From Bacteroidales bacterium (GTDB lineage Bacteria > Bacteroidota > Bacteroidia > Bacteroidales > VadinHA17): a DNA stretch of 64,000 bases. The position numbers were made by a program, and so were the translations under genes. Below are positions 50,709-59,435 of the stretch, piece by piece. Under the pieces are notes generated by a model. That model worked only from the letters and a program-made list of their open reading frames with translations. It searched no databases and was not told where the DNA came from. Numbering within the stretch: position 1 is the stretch's first letter; each line of letters starts with the position of its first letter. Location: the NCBI GenBank assembly GCA_016928075.1, contig JAFGLJ010000046.1, forward strand, positions 1 to 64,000, written 5' to 3'.

Positions 50709-52719
50709 TCCTTTTCACAGGCGCCATCTTGAATACAATACCTGTTCTGGCAGGCAGGTAAAGACTTATTTTCAGCGGGGAATTCAGCTTTTCCCCCGGC
50801 ACTCTTGAGGAGATATAGATCATATTCCTGTCGATCCGGTCGAAGCCACCAAATTCTTTACGGTCAGTGTCAAAAACTATAATATATCTGCCTGTCACCG
50901 GTATCCTGTAATCGGTAAATGATCTTGAAGGATGAAAGTTGAAAACAAAAAGGTAGCCTCCTCTCCTGAAAGCAAGGATATTATCACTGTTATGGCTGTA
51001 TACTTTTTCTGTTATAATATTTGAAAACACATCAGAATTTTTGATAAAGTCAATCATCTTCATATCAAAATCATTAAGGTAATGATATTTAAGATCGGTG
51101 CGGTCGGTGAGGCTCCATTGCCTTCTTGCATATTTAAAGCTCCAGTTATTGCCTTCCCTGGGAAAATCTATCCATTCCGGGTGCCCGAACTCATTGCCCA
51201 TGAAATTCAGGTAACCTCCACTGGCTGTTAAGATGGTTATTAGTCTTATTACTTTGTGCAGTGCAATGGCCCTGTCGATGTTGATGCTTTCAATGTTTTT
51301 ACTCATATTCCAATACATCTCTGCGTCTGCAAGCCTGAAGATCAATGTTTTATCACCCACCAGAGCCTGGTCGTGCGACTCACAGTACGACACTGTCTTT
51401 TCCTCTACCCTGTGGGTTGTTAGCTCATGGAACAGGCCGTCCATATTCCATTCTTCATCCTGCTGTTCCTTAATCAGTTTGATCCAATAATCAGGAATAC
51501 CCATGGCAAGCCTGAAGTCGAATCCTGTCCCGCCTGAGTCGACATCGCAGGCCATACCTGGCATGCCGCTCATTTCTTCCGCTATACTGATGGCTTTTGG
51601 CTTAATGGTATGAACAAGCTTATTGGCAAGCTTAAGATAAATCAGCGCATCATCATCCTGACCCCCATCAAAATACATATCATAAGAAGTAAAATTACGT
51701 CCCAGGCCGTGGTCATAATATATCATGCTGGTAACTCCATCAAATCTGAAACCGTCGATTTTGTATTCTTCCATCCAATACCTGATGTTGGACAAAAGGA
51801 AATGAATTATGTGATCCTTGCCGTAATCAAAGCAGAGGGAATTCCATGCAACATGCATCCTTCGTTCATTAGCATGGAAATATTGTCCTGGATTCCCGTC
51901 AAACAGGCCCAGGCCTTCATTTATATTACTGACAGAATGTGAATGTACCAGATCCATAATAACGGCAATACCCATCTTATGGGCTTCATCAACAATTGCC
52001 TTCAGGTCATCGGGAGTACCAAATCTCGAAGATACGGCGAAAAAGTTTGAAACATGGTAACCGAAAGAGCCGTAATATGGATGTTCCTGTATAGCCATTA
52101 GCTGAATGGTATTATAACCATTCCTTGCTATACGCGGGAGAACATTTTCCCTGAACTCATTGAAGCTGGCTATTTTTTCTTCTTCCGAAGACATTCCTAC
52201 ATGGCATTCGTATATTATTGGGTGACTGCATGTGGGCATAAAATCAGGATACTGCCACTCATATTTATTGTGGGGCTGCCAGTGCCTGCATGAGAAAATT
52301 TTTGTTTTTTCGTCCTGAATCAGTGTTTTTGCGTAAGAAGGTATTCTTTCGCCCTTACCCCCACTCCAGTGTACCGACAGTTTATAAAGGTCGCCATGTG
52401 CTATAGCATCCCCTGGCAATAAGATTTCCCAATCGCCTTCCCTGTTGAGCCTTCTCATCGCATACTCCTGTTTTTCTTCCCAGTTGTTGAAGCTTCCAAT
52501 CAGATAAATAGATGTTGCGTTAGGAGCCCATTCCCTGAAAACAAGTGAATTATTATCTGTATGCATGCCATAATAATGATGGCCCGAGGCAAAGGATGCA
52601 AGACTTTTCCCTTCAGTAATTTTTTTGAGTTTTTGCTCATATGCACGATGCCTGTCCCTGAGCACTCCATAATAAGGCTCAAGCCATGGGTCATTGAGAA
52701 AATATTCAACTTTATTCAT
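50692..52719 (-). CDS. glgB: 1,4-alpha-glucan branching enzyme
   Basis: 675 residues. CBM48-type N-terminal domain (about 60-160, LVFREWAPNATSIYLIGSFN), then the GH13 barrel with region I DLVHSHSVSN, region II DGFRFDGVTS (Asp327 nucleophile), region III ISIAEEMSGMPG (Glu acid/base), region IV YCESHDQALVGD, and an all-beta C-terminal domain. Length and motifs fit the eukaryote-like GH13_8 branching enzymes. It introduces alpha-1,6 branches into glycogen. It is transcribed against the glycogen operon and behind a secreted esterase gene (11-base gap); its stop lies inside the synthase-phosphorylase gene. Confidence 0.95.
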   Translation of the reverse strand: MNKVEYFLNDPWLEPYYGVLRDRHRAYEQKLKKITEGKSLASFASGHHYYGMHTDNNSLVFREWAPNATSIYLIGSFNNWEEKQEYAMRRLNREGDWEILLPGDAIAHGDLYKLSVHWSGGKGERIPSYAKTLIQDEKTKIFSCRHWQPHNKYEWQYPDFMPTCSHPIIYECHVGMSSEEEKIASFNEFRENVLPRIARNGYNTIQLMAIQEHPYYGSFGYHVSNFFAVSSRFGTPDDLKAIVDEAHKMGIAVIMDLVHSHSVSNINEGLGLFDGNPGQYFHANERRMHVAWNSLCFDYGKDHIIHFLLSNIRYWMEEYKIDGFRFDGVTSMIYYDHGLGRNFTSYDMYFDGGQDDDALIYLKLANKLVHTIKPKAISIAEEMSGMPGMACDVDSGGTGFDFRLAMGIPDYWIKLIKEQQDEEWNMDGLFHELTTHRVEEKTVSYCESHDQALVGDKTLIFRLADAEMYWNMSKNIESINIDRAIALHKVIRLITILTASGGYLNFMGNEFGHPEWIDFPREGNNWSFKYARRQWSLTDRTDLKYHYLNDFDMKMIDFIKNSDVFSNIITEKVYSHNSDNILAFRRGGYLFVFNFHPSRSFTDYRIPVTGRYIIVFDTDRKEFGGFDRIDRNMIYISSRVPGEKLNSPLKISLYLPARTGIVFKMAPVKRINQST

Positions 52720-52730
52720 ATTCAGGCGGT

Positions 52731-55184
52731 TTATTTCTTATTCCATACGAAATCACCATTTCCCACTGACCAGTCATTACCGAAGAAACCGGCACATTCA
52801 ACTGCCTTATATTCTTCGCCTGATTCCGGCATCCTGAATACAGTAAGGTCTGGGAAAGAAGATCCCGCAATGAAATACTGGTTAGGATAAGCTGCCCTCA
52901 TGCCTTTCAGCCCTGTTCCTGCTATCACACCTACAGAATTGTTGACTGAACCTTTCAATGGCCGTATGAAATAACATGCTATATCATCGCCGGTAATAGT
53001 TTTGTCCCCTATGATCAACTTGTTGTTTTGTACCTGTACGGGGCTTTCTCCGAGGAGTAATTTCCATGCCCGGTTATTATCAGCATTACCATAAATAATA
53101 ATATTTCTTCCTTTAAAGTTGCCTGCTCGGAACTGCCTGTCTGATATGAGTTCAACTGAACCGTTGCCCCTGTATGAAAATGTTTCTGCATCGAACCTTG
53201 CTTTTAAATAATTCCACCTGTTCTCTTCTTTAGTTCCGGTGGTACCATATACGAAAAGCATATTTTCCTTGAAAGCATCTTTGAAACCCCCGTATCTGTG
53301 CGGGCCTTTTTGTTCGGCTGCAGGCTTTAAAGAATGTGCCCATTCCTCATTGTCGAACTTTAAAAAATGATATTCATTAGTGTCCGGTGCAGCAATTTTA
53401 AGATTCTGGTTATCAATTACAATTGACAGTGGATATTTCAAAGCAGGTATACCTGTTTTTATAGCCATTGTTGAAATATTATCTGTATCTATTGTCAACT
53501 GTGATGAGTCATTACTGATCCGGGCTTTAACGCTGCTGATTTCAAAAGGATTAATTTGTTGATGAATGGCTATCCAGTGCGAATAAGCTGACACACCCGG
53601 GCTGGCGGTGTAAAACTCCAGTTTTTTCACTGCAGCTATGGAAGGGATACTGTGCAGCTTGAAGAAGTCAAATATAGGAGGCCAGTCCATCGATATGTCT
53701 CCGTACCAGTGTGTCCCGCCAGGGTATTCATAATAAGTAAAGTCAGGGTGGAATTCACCAAGGACCTGTCGCATCCGGCGTGCCTGTTCAACACTTACCG
53801 TAGGGTCTGAATCACCATGGTATACATATACGCCATGATGCATGTAATTTCGTGCTATTTTTAATGTACGACTTGTGTTCCCGGCCCGGTCGAACATCTG
53901 CTTCATATTGCCGTTTTCTTTCATTCCAGGCCCTCCGGAAGCATAGTTAAGCAGATCGGGGTAGCCTGCACAGGGCGCTATGGCTGCAAATTTATCGGGG
54001 TATGTTGCCCCCAGGTACCATGTCCCGTGACCACCCATTGAGTGTCCTGTCAGATATGTTTTTTCAGGGCTGGTTTCAAACAGCTTCCTGCCTTCGTTAA
54101 GGACCTCCAGTGCATCGAGCCTTCCCCAGTCTTCCCAGGCAAAGCCGAAAGGCCCCCTGTTTGTTGGTGCAACAATATGCCCCCAGTCTTTTGCGTCGTA
54201 TGTCCATGCCTGGTTTCTTGCCTGAACGCCGGCACCATGAACCGACAGGAAAAGAGCCTGGCCTCCTTCAGCCGGACTGGCAGAAGGAGTGACGCTGTAA
54301 TACTGTACGCTGCCATCGATATTACTTATAAAAGTACGATCATGATTCAATGCGAAATTTTTACACTTTATCCCGAAAACATTACTATCATATAAGTTAT
54401 TACCACGGGAAAGTAACTCGATCTTTACTTCCTGTTCACCGGGCTCCAGGCCTTCAGGTACCGGTATCCTGAAGTTCATCCTCCTGGATGTGAGCTTTTC
54501 AATACCAGGCAGTTCAGTTGTCATTTGAATATCTTTTACTGTGCATCTTATCTTCAAACCAGTTGTATATTTCTCAATTGCATTTACAATGGTTACCCCG
54601 GCCCACTTAAAACCCGGTTCTTCAATTATTAAATCTGGCAGTGTGAGGTCTTTCTTTTTAATAAGTATCCTCGAGCCGGGTTTTTCAAGTGATACTTTTA
54701 TCCTTGGATAGCGACCATTGGTAAAATAGAGCTGGTTTATGCCTTTTTTTATTAACACAGGATGCACTGAAAAATTAAAATCATAATGATCCCCCTCTCT
54801 TGGTTCACCGTTGATAAATACCATTGTGTGGCCACTGGCATTTAAAAGCATTATTTTATCCTCAGGACTTTCATACTCAATATAGAGTGCTCCAAATCTT
54901 AGTTTTTCTGAGTTGAAATATCCGTTTTCATCGGCAGTTATTTCTGCCCATACTGCATTTTCACCTTCCGGAGTCTTACCTGAGATCATACCTGGATACG
55001 GGCTCTTGAACAGGTCGTTAATAATATCAACTGCCTGTGGATCATTAACGAAATTATTTCTGCCATAAATCACCCCGTTATCTATTACCAGGCCTTCTGT
55101 TAACTCTGTGATCGCTGCTTCCTGGGAATAAATATTCCCAATTACAGTGGTAAGCAGGATAAGAAAAAGTAGTCTGATTTTCAT
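52731..55184 (-). CDS. Secreted multidomain alpha/beta-hydrolase (esterase/peptidase-like)
   Basis: 817 residues with signal peptide (KIRLLFLILLTTVIGNIYSQ). A beta-rich N-terminal half (about 25-290) precedes an alpha/beta-hydrolase domain: LFLSVHGAGVQARNQAW (oxyanion region), Ser nucleophile in YLTGHSMGGHGTWYLG, Asp in YHGDSDPTVSVEQ and His in YPGGTHWYGD. This is the prolyl-oligopeptidase/PHB-depolymerase-like esterase type. The C-terminal ~300 residues are a further beta-rich module. Probably a periplasmic or surface esterase on polysaccharide decorations; substrate unknown. It is co-directional with glgB, 11 bases apart, which is odd for a secreted and a cytoplasmic enzyme. Confidence 0.8.
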   Translation of the reverse strand: MKIRLLFLILLTTVIGNIYSQEAAITELTEGLVIDNGVIYGRNNFVNDPQAVDIINDLFKSPYPGMISGKTPEGENAVWAEITADENGYFNSEKLRFGALYIEYESPEDKIMLLNASGHTMVFINGEPREGDHYDFNFSVHPVLIKKGINQLYFTNGRYPRIKVSLEKPGSRILIKKKDLTLPDLIIEEPGFKWAGVTIVNAIEKYTTGLKIRCTVKDIQMTTELPGIEKLTSRRMNFRIPVPEGLEPGEQEVKIELLSRGNNLYDSNVFGIKCKNFALNHDRTFISNIDGSVQYYSVTPSASPAEGGQALFLSVHGAGVQARNQAWTYDAKDWGHIVAPTNRGPFGFAWEDWGRLDALEVLNEGRKLFETSPEKTYLTGHSMGGHGTWYLGATYPDKFAAIAPCAGYPDLLNYASGGPGMKENGNMKQMFDRAGNTSRTLKIARNYMHHGVYVYHGDSDPTVSVEQARRMRQVLGEFHPDFTYYEYPGGTHWYGDISMDWPPIFDFFKLHSIPSIAAVKKLEFYTASPGVSAYSHWIAIHQQINPFEISSVKARISNDSSQLTIDTDNISTMAIKTGIPALKYPLSIVIDNQNLKIAAPDTNEYHFLKFDNEEWAHSLKPAAEQKGPHRYGGFKDAFKENMLFVYGTTGTKEENRWNYLKARFDAETFSYRGNGSVELISDRQFRAGNFKGRNIIIYGNADNNRAWKLLLGESPVQVQNNKLIIGDKTITGDDIACYFIRPLKGSVNNSVGVIAGTGLKGMRAAYPNQYFIAGSSFPDLTVFRMPESGEEYKAVECAGFFGNDWSVGNGDFVWNKK

Positions 55185-55305
55185 GTTATGATAACTAATT
55201 ATTATACAGCCATATATATAAGAATAATTGCATATTTCAGCTATTTAAAGATAATAATTTCTAAACAGTTCTGTTTATTTAATTTCAGGATATCACCGCC
55301 TTTAG

Positions 55306-55313
55306 TATTTTTG
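55306..55313 (+). promoter_or_regulatory. -7 element of ribF
   Basis: TATTTTTG matches TAnnTTTG and ends 20 bases before the TTG start of ribF, so the leader would be only about a dozen bases. Confidence 0.5.
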
Positions 55314-55332
55314 CCTTCGTAAAATTTCTACA

Positions 55333-56265
55333 TTGGAAACTTTTTACGGACATAAGGATTTTAAATCGGACAAACCTGTTGTTACCCTTGGCATGTTCGA
55401 CGGCGTACACCGCGGACACAGAGCTTTACTCAATTCACTTATAAGCAGGGCAGAAAGCCTTGGCACTGAATCTGTAGTCATGACCCTGGATCCTCATCCA
55501 CGCATTGTATTATCCGGGAATGACAGCACCCTGCGTTTTCTTACCAGCCTGGAAGAAAAGCGTGGATTGATGGAAGAAGCAGGAATTGACAAACTGGTTG
55601 TAATACCTTTTTCATTACAGTTAAGCAGATTGCACGCATGTGATTTTGTTAAGAAATACCTTGTGGATGTTATTGGTGTACAACATCTTATTTTGGGTTT
55701 TGATCATCATTTTGGATACAGGGGATATAGTAATGCGGAAACTGTCACTGAATGTGCCGCCAGGTATGGTTTTAGTGTTGACAGACTGGGTCCTTTAAAG
55801 GAGGGTAATGAGATAATAAGCTCAACGACAATCAGGGAGTTAATAGCTGACGGGTCACTTGATAAAGCGAACAGCTTGCTTGGATATCCCTATTTATTAA
55901 AAGGTAAGGTAGTGGAAGGTAGAAAGATAGGGCGAATGCTGGGATACCCCACAGCCAATATTGAACCCGACTATTCTTATAAGCTGATACCTGCCGACGG
56001 GGTTTATGCTGTTGAAGCATCACTGGATTCGGGAAATTTCAAAGCTATGCTTTACATAGGCCCTCGCCCCACCATTGAAAGGAATAGTGGCAAACGCACC
56101 ATTGAGGTAAACATCTTTGATTTTGATAATGATATATACAGAAAAAATATAACAGTTAAATTTATGTACCGTTTAAGGGGGGACAAAAAGTTCAGCTCCA
56201 GGGAACAACTACTCGATCAGATTATCAAAGATAAAGCTGAAGCGATGCGTTTGCTGGGGATATAG
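55333..56265 (+). CDS. ribF: Bifunctional riboflavin kinase/FMN adenylyltransferase
   Basis: 310 residues. N-terminal FAD synthetase domain with VTLGMFDGVHRGHRALL (HxGH-like nucleotidyltransferase motif), LDPHPRIVL, LILGFDHHFGYRG and ISSTTIRELIADG (xSSTxxR). C-terminal riboflavin kinase domain with GRKIGRMLGYPTANIE and KRTIEVNIFDFDNDIYRKNI. It makes FMN and FAD from riboflavin. The start is a TTG: the first internal Met (21) would remove part of the conserved core, and a -7 element sits just upstream. ahcY follows after 56 bases with its own promoter. Confidence 0.95.
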   Translation: METFYGHKDFKSDKPVVTLGMFDGVHRGHRALLNSLISRAESLGTESVVMTLDPHPRIVLSGNDSTLRFLTSLEEKRGLMEEAGIDKLVVIPFSLQLSRLHACDFVKKYLVDVIGVQHLILGFDHHFGYRGYSNAETVTECAARYGFSVDRLGPLKEGNEIISSTTIRELIADGSLDKANSLLGYPYLLKGKVVEGRKIGRMLGYPTANIEPDYSYKLIPADGVYAVEASLDSGNFKAMLYIGPRPTIERNSGKRTIEVNIFDFDNDIYRKNITVKFMYRLRGDKKFSSREQLLDQIIKDKAEAMRLLGI

Positions 56266-56268
56266 TTT

Positions 56269-56299
56269 TTGCCCGTAAGCCTTATTTTTTGTATCTTTA
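56269..56299 (+). promoter_or_regulatory. ahcY promoter (-33 TTG, -7 TATCTTTA)
   Basis: TTG at 56269-56271 and TATCTTTA at 56292-56299 are 20 bases apart, the expected layout with one -7 mismatch. The -33 begins 4 bases after the ribF stop. Leader about 16 bases. Confidence 0.55.
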
Positions 56300-56321
56300 A
56301 ATATATTAAAAACTATAAATC

Positions 56322-57737
56322 ATGTCAGTATTAATTGAAACATTACCATATAAAGTAAAGGATATAAACCTTGCTGAATTTGGAAGGAAAGAAATGGAGA
56401 TAGCTGAAAAGGAGATGCCAGGGCTAATGGCTCTGCGGAAAAAGTATTCAGCACTGAAACCACTTGCCGATGCACGTATTACAGGGTCACTGCATATGAC
56501 AATACAGACGGCGATATTGATTGAAACCCTTGTCGAACTGGGTGCAGATGTCCGATGGTCGAGTTGCAATATCTTTTCAACCCAGGATCATGCTGCTGCA
56601 GCAATAGCAGCACGTGGAATACCAGTATTTGCATGGAAGGGTGAAACACTGGAGGAATACTGGTGGTGTACTGCACAGGCACTCTCCTTCCCTGATGGCA
56701 AAGGGCCAAATCAAATCGTTGATGATGGCGGGGATGCAACACTGATGGTACACACGGGTTATTATGCCGAAAAAGATCCGTCAAGACTTGAAATTCAGCC
56801 TTCCAGCAGGGAAGAAGGCATTGTTATTGAGACTTTAAAAAGTATTCAAAGCCAGGATCCTGAGAAGTGGCACCGTACAGTTGAAGAACTAAAAGGTATT
56901 TCAGAGGAAACAACAACAGGCGTCAACAGGCTATACCAGAAGAAAAAAGAAGGTACATTGCTGGCTCCTGCAATAAATGTGAATGATTCGGTTACTAAAT
57001 CTAAGTTTGATAACCTTTATGGTTGTCGCGAATCTCTTGCCGATGGCATTAAACGTGCTACAGATGTGATGATAGCGGGCAAGGTTGTGGTTGTTTGTGG
57101 ATACGGTGATGTTGGAAAAGGATGTGCACAATCGATGAGGTCATACGGGGCAAGGGTTATTGTGACTGAAATAGATCCAATATGTGCATTGCAGGCAGCT
57201 ATGGAAGGATTTGAAGTAAAAACCGTGGAAGATACTCTGGGTGTGGGGAATATATACGTTACCGCTACCGGTAATACCGATGTCATAACCCTTGATCATA
57301 TGTCAAAAATGAGAGATCAGGCAATCGTATGCAATATCGGTCATTTTGATAATGAGATACAGGTCGACATGCTTGAATCAGCGCCGGGTGTTGAAAGAAT
57401 TAATATTAAACCACAGGTTGACGAATTTAAATTCCCCGATGGCCACTCAATATTCATGCTGGCAGAAGGGAGGCTCGTGAACCTGGGTTGCGCTACAGGT
57501 CATCCTTCATTTGTGATGAGTAATTCATTCAGCAATCAGGTACTGGCCCAGATTGATCTGTGGAACAATGATTATGAATTGGGTGTATATACATTGCCCA
57601 AATACCTTGATGAGGAAGTTGCACGTTTGCACCTTGGACAGCTGGGTGTAAAGTTGACCAAACTTACAGAGAAGCAGGCTAAATACCTTGGCGTAAAAAA
57701 AGAAGGCCCCTTTAAGCCTGATCATTACAGGTATTAG
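56322..57737 (+). CDS. ahcY: S-adenosylhomocysteine hydrolase
   Basis: 471 residues, full length. It reversibly splits S-adenosylhomocysteine to adenosine and homocysteine, clearing the product inhibitor of methyltransferases. Substrate domain: [16 protein letters not shown] and [19 protein letters not shown]-binding domain: [55 protein letters not shown]-terminal tail [14 protein letters not shown] and the conserved ending FKPDHYRY that reaches the neighbouring subunit. Cytoplasmic tetramer. No other methyl-cycle gene adjoins it. Confidence 0.97.
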   Translation: MSVLIETLPYKVKDINLAEFGRKEMEIAEKEMPGLMALRKKYSALKPLADARITGSLHMTIQTAILIETLVELGADVRWSSCNIFSTQDHAAAAIAARGIPVFAWKGETLEEYWWCTAQALSFPDGKGPNQIVDDGGDATLMVHTGYYAEKDPSRLEIQPSSREEGIVIETLKSIQSQDPEKWHRTVEELKGISEETTTGVNRLYQKKKEGTLLAPAINVNDSVTKSKFDNLYGCRESLADGIKRATDVMIAGKVVVVCGYGDVGKGCAQSMRSYGARVIVTEIDPICALQAAMEGFEVKTVEDTLGVGNIYVTATGNTDVITLDHMSKMRDQAIVCNIGHFDNEIQVDMLESAPGVERINIKPQVDEFKFPDGHSIFMLAEGRLVNLGCATGHPSFVMSNSFSNQVLAQIDLWNNDYELGVYTLPKYLDEEVARLHLGQLGVKLTKLTEKQAKYLGVKKEGPFKPDHYRY

Positions 57738-57829
57738 AAAAGTTGAGAAGGTTGAGAAGGTTGAGAGTGAGTTGAGAATGAATTTGGCATACTCCCTGCT
57801 CCCTGCTCCCTGCCCCCCGCTCCCCGCTA
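57738..57829. repeat. Convergent-gap arrays of GTTGAGAAG and CTCCCTG words
   Basis: The gap between the ahcY stop and the Rieske-like gene's stop consists of AGTTGAGAAGGTTGAGAAGG and related words (57741-57780) followed by ACTCCCTGCTCCCTGCTCCC and related words (57791-57829). The second array ends in GCTATTA, where TTA is the complement of the minus-strand stop codon, exactly as at 16.68 kb. Confidence 0.7.
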
Positions 57830-58309
57830 TTAGTAGTTGGTTACGTGTACAAACTGACCGTTAAAACTCGTTCTGTACATCTTGAGCGGGTATTTTGAGG
57901 GACCGGAAGTCGGGGTACCATAACTGGGTAAGGCATAGGTGCTTTTGCATAAAGGACATTCAGCGAAGATCCCATCTACATTAACGGCAATACTGGTACC
58001 ATCGAGCACATAATCATGAGGGCAGGTGCGGTCAAGTGCAATGAACTCATCAACCTGAGATCGGTAGATGATAATGCCATTATTATCATATCCTGAGGCT
58101 TTATAACCTAAATTATTGGTGCTGCTGTTTACAAGTATATGGTTGCCAACGGCATTAAGATCAAAAAACTCAGGATCATTCAGGTCGATATAAAAATCGA
58201 CGAGCACATCAGGTATCACATCATTATGCTCCTTGTTGCATGAAATGTGAAAAAGAGATAATATGCATATAAGTAAAAAAATCCTTAACTTTGGTCTTAA
58301 TCCTGACAT
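57830..58309 (-). CDS. Rieske-like lipoprotein with a Cys-for-His cluster ligand
   Basis: 159 residues. Signal with LFHISC lipobox (Cys24). The second half has the Rieske pattern but altered: Cys96-Pro-His98 (box 1) is normal, while box 2 reads Cys118-Pro-Leu-Cys121 where a Rieske protein has Cys-x-x-His. If a 2Fe-2S cluster forms it would have three Cys and one His, changing redox potential and proton coupling. It is periplasm- or surface-exposed by its lipid anchor. No redox partner gene adjoins it. An alternative is a zinc or structural site. A TATATTTG -7 element lies upstream on the minus strand. Confidence 0.78.
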   Translation of the reverse strand: MSGLRPKLRIFLLICILSLFHISCNKEHNDVIPDVLVDFYIDLNDPEFFDLNAVGNHILVNSSTNNLGYKASGYDNNGIIIYRSQVDEFIALDRTCPHDYVLDGTSIAVNVDGIFAECPLCKSTYALPSYGTPTSGPSKYPLKMYRTSFNGQFVHVTNY

Positions 58310-58326
58310 ACTTAATTATTGTAAAT

Positions 58327-58334
58327 CAAATATA
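58327..58334 (-). promoter_or_regulatory. -7 element of the Rieske-like lipoprotein gene
   Basis: Minus-strand TATATTTG, an exact TAnnTTTG match, 18 bases before the ATG at 58309. Confidence 0.5.
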
Positions 58335-58343
58335 CAAACATTA

Positions 58344-58361
58344 GTTTTAACGTATTAAAAC
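58344..58361. promoter_or_regulatory. Operator-like inverted repeat in a divergent gap
   Basis: GTTTTAA-CGTA-TTAAAAC: perfect 7-base arms around 4 bases, in the 77-base gap between the Rieske-like gene and the basic periplasmic protein gene. It overlaps the region where both -33 elements would lie, so a regulator bound here could act on both genes. Confidence 0.4.
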
Positions 58362-58386
58362 CACTAATATTATAAATAAAAGATTT

Positions 58387-58785
58387 ATGAAAAAGGCCTG
58401 CAGGTTGTTATGCGTATTTCTTATCATGCTCGTCGCCGGTGAAACTGTTGCCCAGGCACAAACATCCATATTTGATAAATGGAAAACAAGGCGAGTAGAA
58501 AAAAAACTGACCGGTGAAAAACGTAAAGCTCCTAAAGAAAAAAAGATTAAAGAACCAAGAGCGGTTATTAAGGCGAAGAAGGAACAGGAGAAAAGGCAGG
58601 ACAAGCTCAAGAATAACTATGAGAAAACACTTGAAGAAAATAAGCAGAGGCATTTCAATATACAATCTGAAGAGGTTAAGGAAAGAATGAGGCAGAATGA
58701 AAAAGAAATAAAGGCAAGGGAAAAAGAAAGGCGCAAGGAAATACGAAAAGCCGGCAGGAATGCAAGGAAAAAATATAAAAATTGA
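58387..58785 (+). CDS. Small exported, highly charged coiled-coil protein
   Basis: 132 residues. Signal peptide (KKACRLLCVFLIMLVAGETVAQA) followed by a mature part made almost wholly of Lys, Glu, Arg and Asn (EKRKAPKEKKIKEPRAVIKA, EKEIKAREKERRKEIRKAG), predicted as a continuous basic helix or coiled coil of about 100 residues. I do not recognise a family with known function. The following gene begins 4 bases after its stop, so the two are probably co-transcribed. Confidence 0.65.
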   Translation: MKKACRLLCVFLIMLVAGETVAQAQTSIFDKWKTRRVEKKLTGEKRKAPKEKKIKEPRAVIKAKKEQEKRQDKLKNNYEKTLEENKQRHFNIQSEEVKERMRQNEKEIKAREKERRKEIRKAGRNARKKYKN

Positions 58786-58789
58786 GATT

Positions 58790-59311
58790 ATGGAAGATTT
58801 AGGTGATATACTGTTTTACATAATTGCTGCTGTTATTGCTATTTTCGGTGCAATAGCCAACAAGAAAAGAAAGATGGCACAAAAACAGGTGCCCCGGTCA
58901 AATATACCGGATCAGGTAGAAGATACTATTTTTGACAGCATGGAAAGAGAAATTACTTTTCCAAATTCTGAAAAAGAAGAGCGGGCTGCCACACAATATG
59001 AAACAATTGACCAGGATTTATTCCAGGCTGCAAATTCCGGGCCCGAAAATTCAGGCATACAACCCTCTGTAGACCAGGTAATAAAAATGGGAGCAGAATA
59101 TGAGGGACTTTATTCCGAACCCCTGGCAGAGGAATTTGCATCAGAAGGCATTTCTGTTACGGATGTGTCTATTGCACAATCAGGATTGGGGACAGAAAGT
59201 GAATCTCCAGTTCGTGGTTATAGCTCATGGGCAAAGAACCTTATCGAAGATTTTGATCTGCCAAAAGCAATAGTCTATTCAGAGATACTCAATAGAAAAG
59301 ACTTTGTTTAG
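58790..59311 (+). CDS. N-terminally membrane-anchored acidic protein of unknown function
   Basis: 173 residues from the ATG at 58790. One N-terminal membrane segment (DILFYIIAAVIAIFGAIAN) followed by a short basic stop-transfer (KKRKMAQK) and a long acidic, low-hydrophobicity cytoplasmic part. It ends in a conserved-looking helix, WAKNLIEDFDLPKAIVYSEI, and the terminal LNRKDFV. I do not assign a function. An alternative ATG at 58760 would overlap the previous gene by 26 bases and put charged residues before the membrane segment; the later start is preferred. Confidence 0.65.
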   Translation: MEDLGDILFYIIAAVIAIFGAIANKKRKMAQKQVPRSNIPDQVEDTIFDSMEREITFPNSEKEERAATQYETIDQDLFQAANSGPENSGIQPSVDQVIKMGAEYEGLYSEPLAEEFASEGISVTDVSIAQSGLGTESESPVRGYSSWAKNLIEDFDLPKAIVYSEILNRKDFV

Positions 59312-59364
59312 CAATCAATTATGAGCTTTTTTTAGGCCACAGGGCTAATTATTCGAAAAAATTG

Positions 59365-59372
59365 TATATTTG
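59365..59372 (+). promoter_or_regulatory. -7 element of greA
   Basis: TATATTTG, an exact TAnnTTTG match, about 63 bases upstream of the greA ATG. No good -33 TTG at the usual spacing. Confidence 0.5.
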
Positions 59373-59435
59373 CTTTACAAAGAGTTCCGCCAGATACGGG
59401 ATTCTTTTGTTTTTTAATGTTTAACAGGTAAGAAA

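Noticed and set aside
58760-58789. Earlier ATG for the acidic membrane protein
   Set aside because: It would overlap the preceding gene by 26 bases and add charged residues before the membrane segment; the ATG at 58790 follows the stop by 4 bases.
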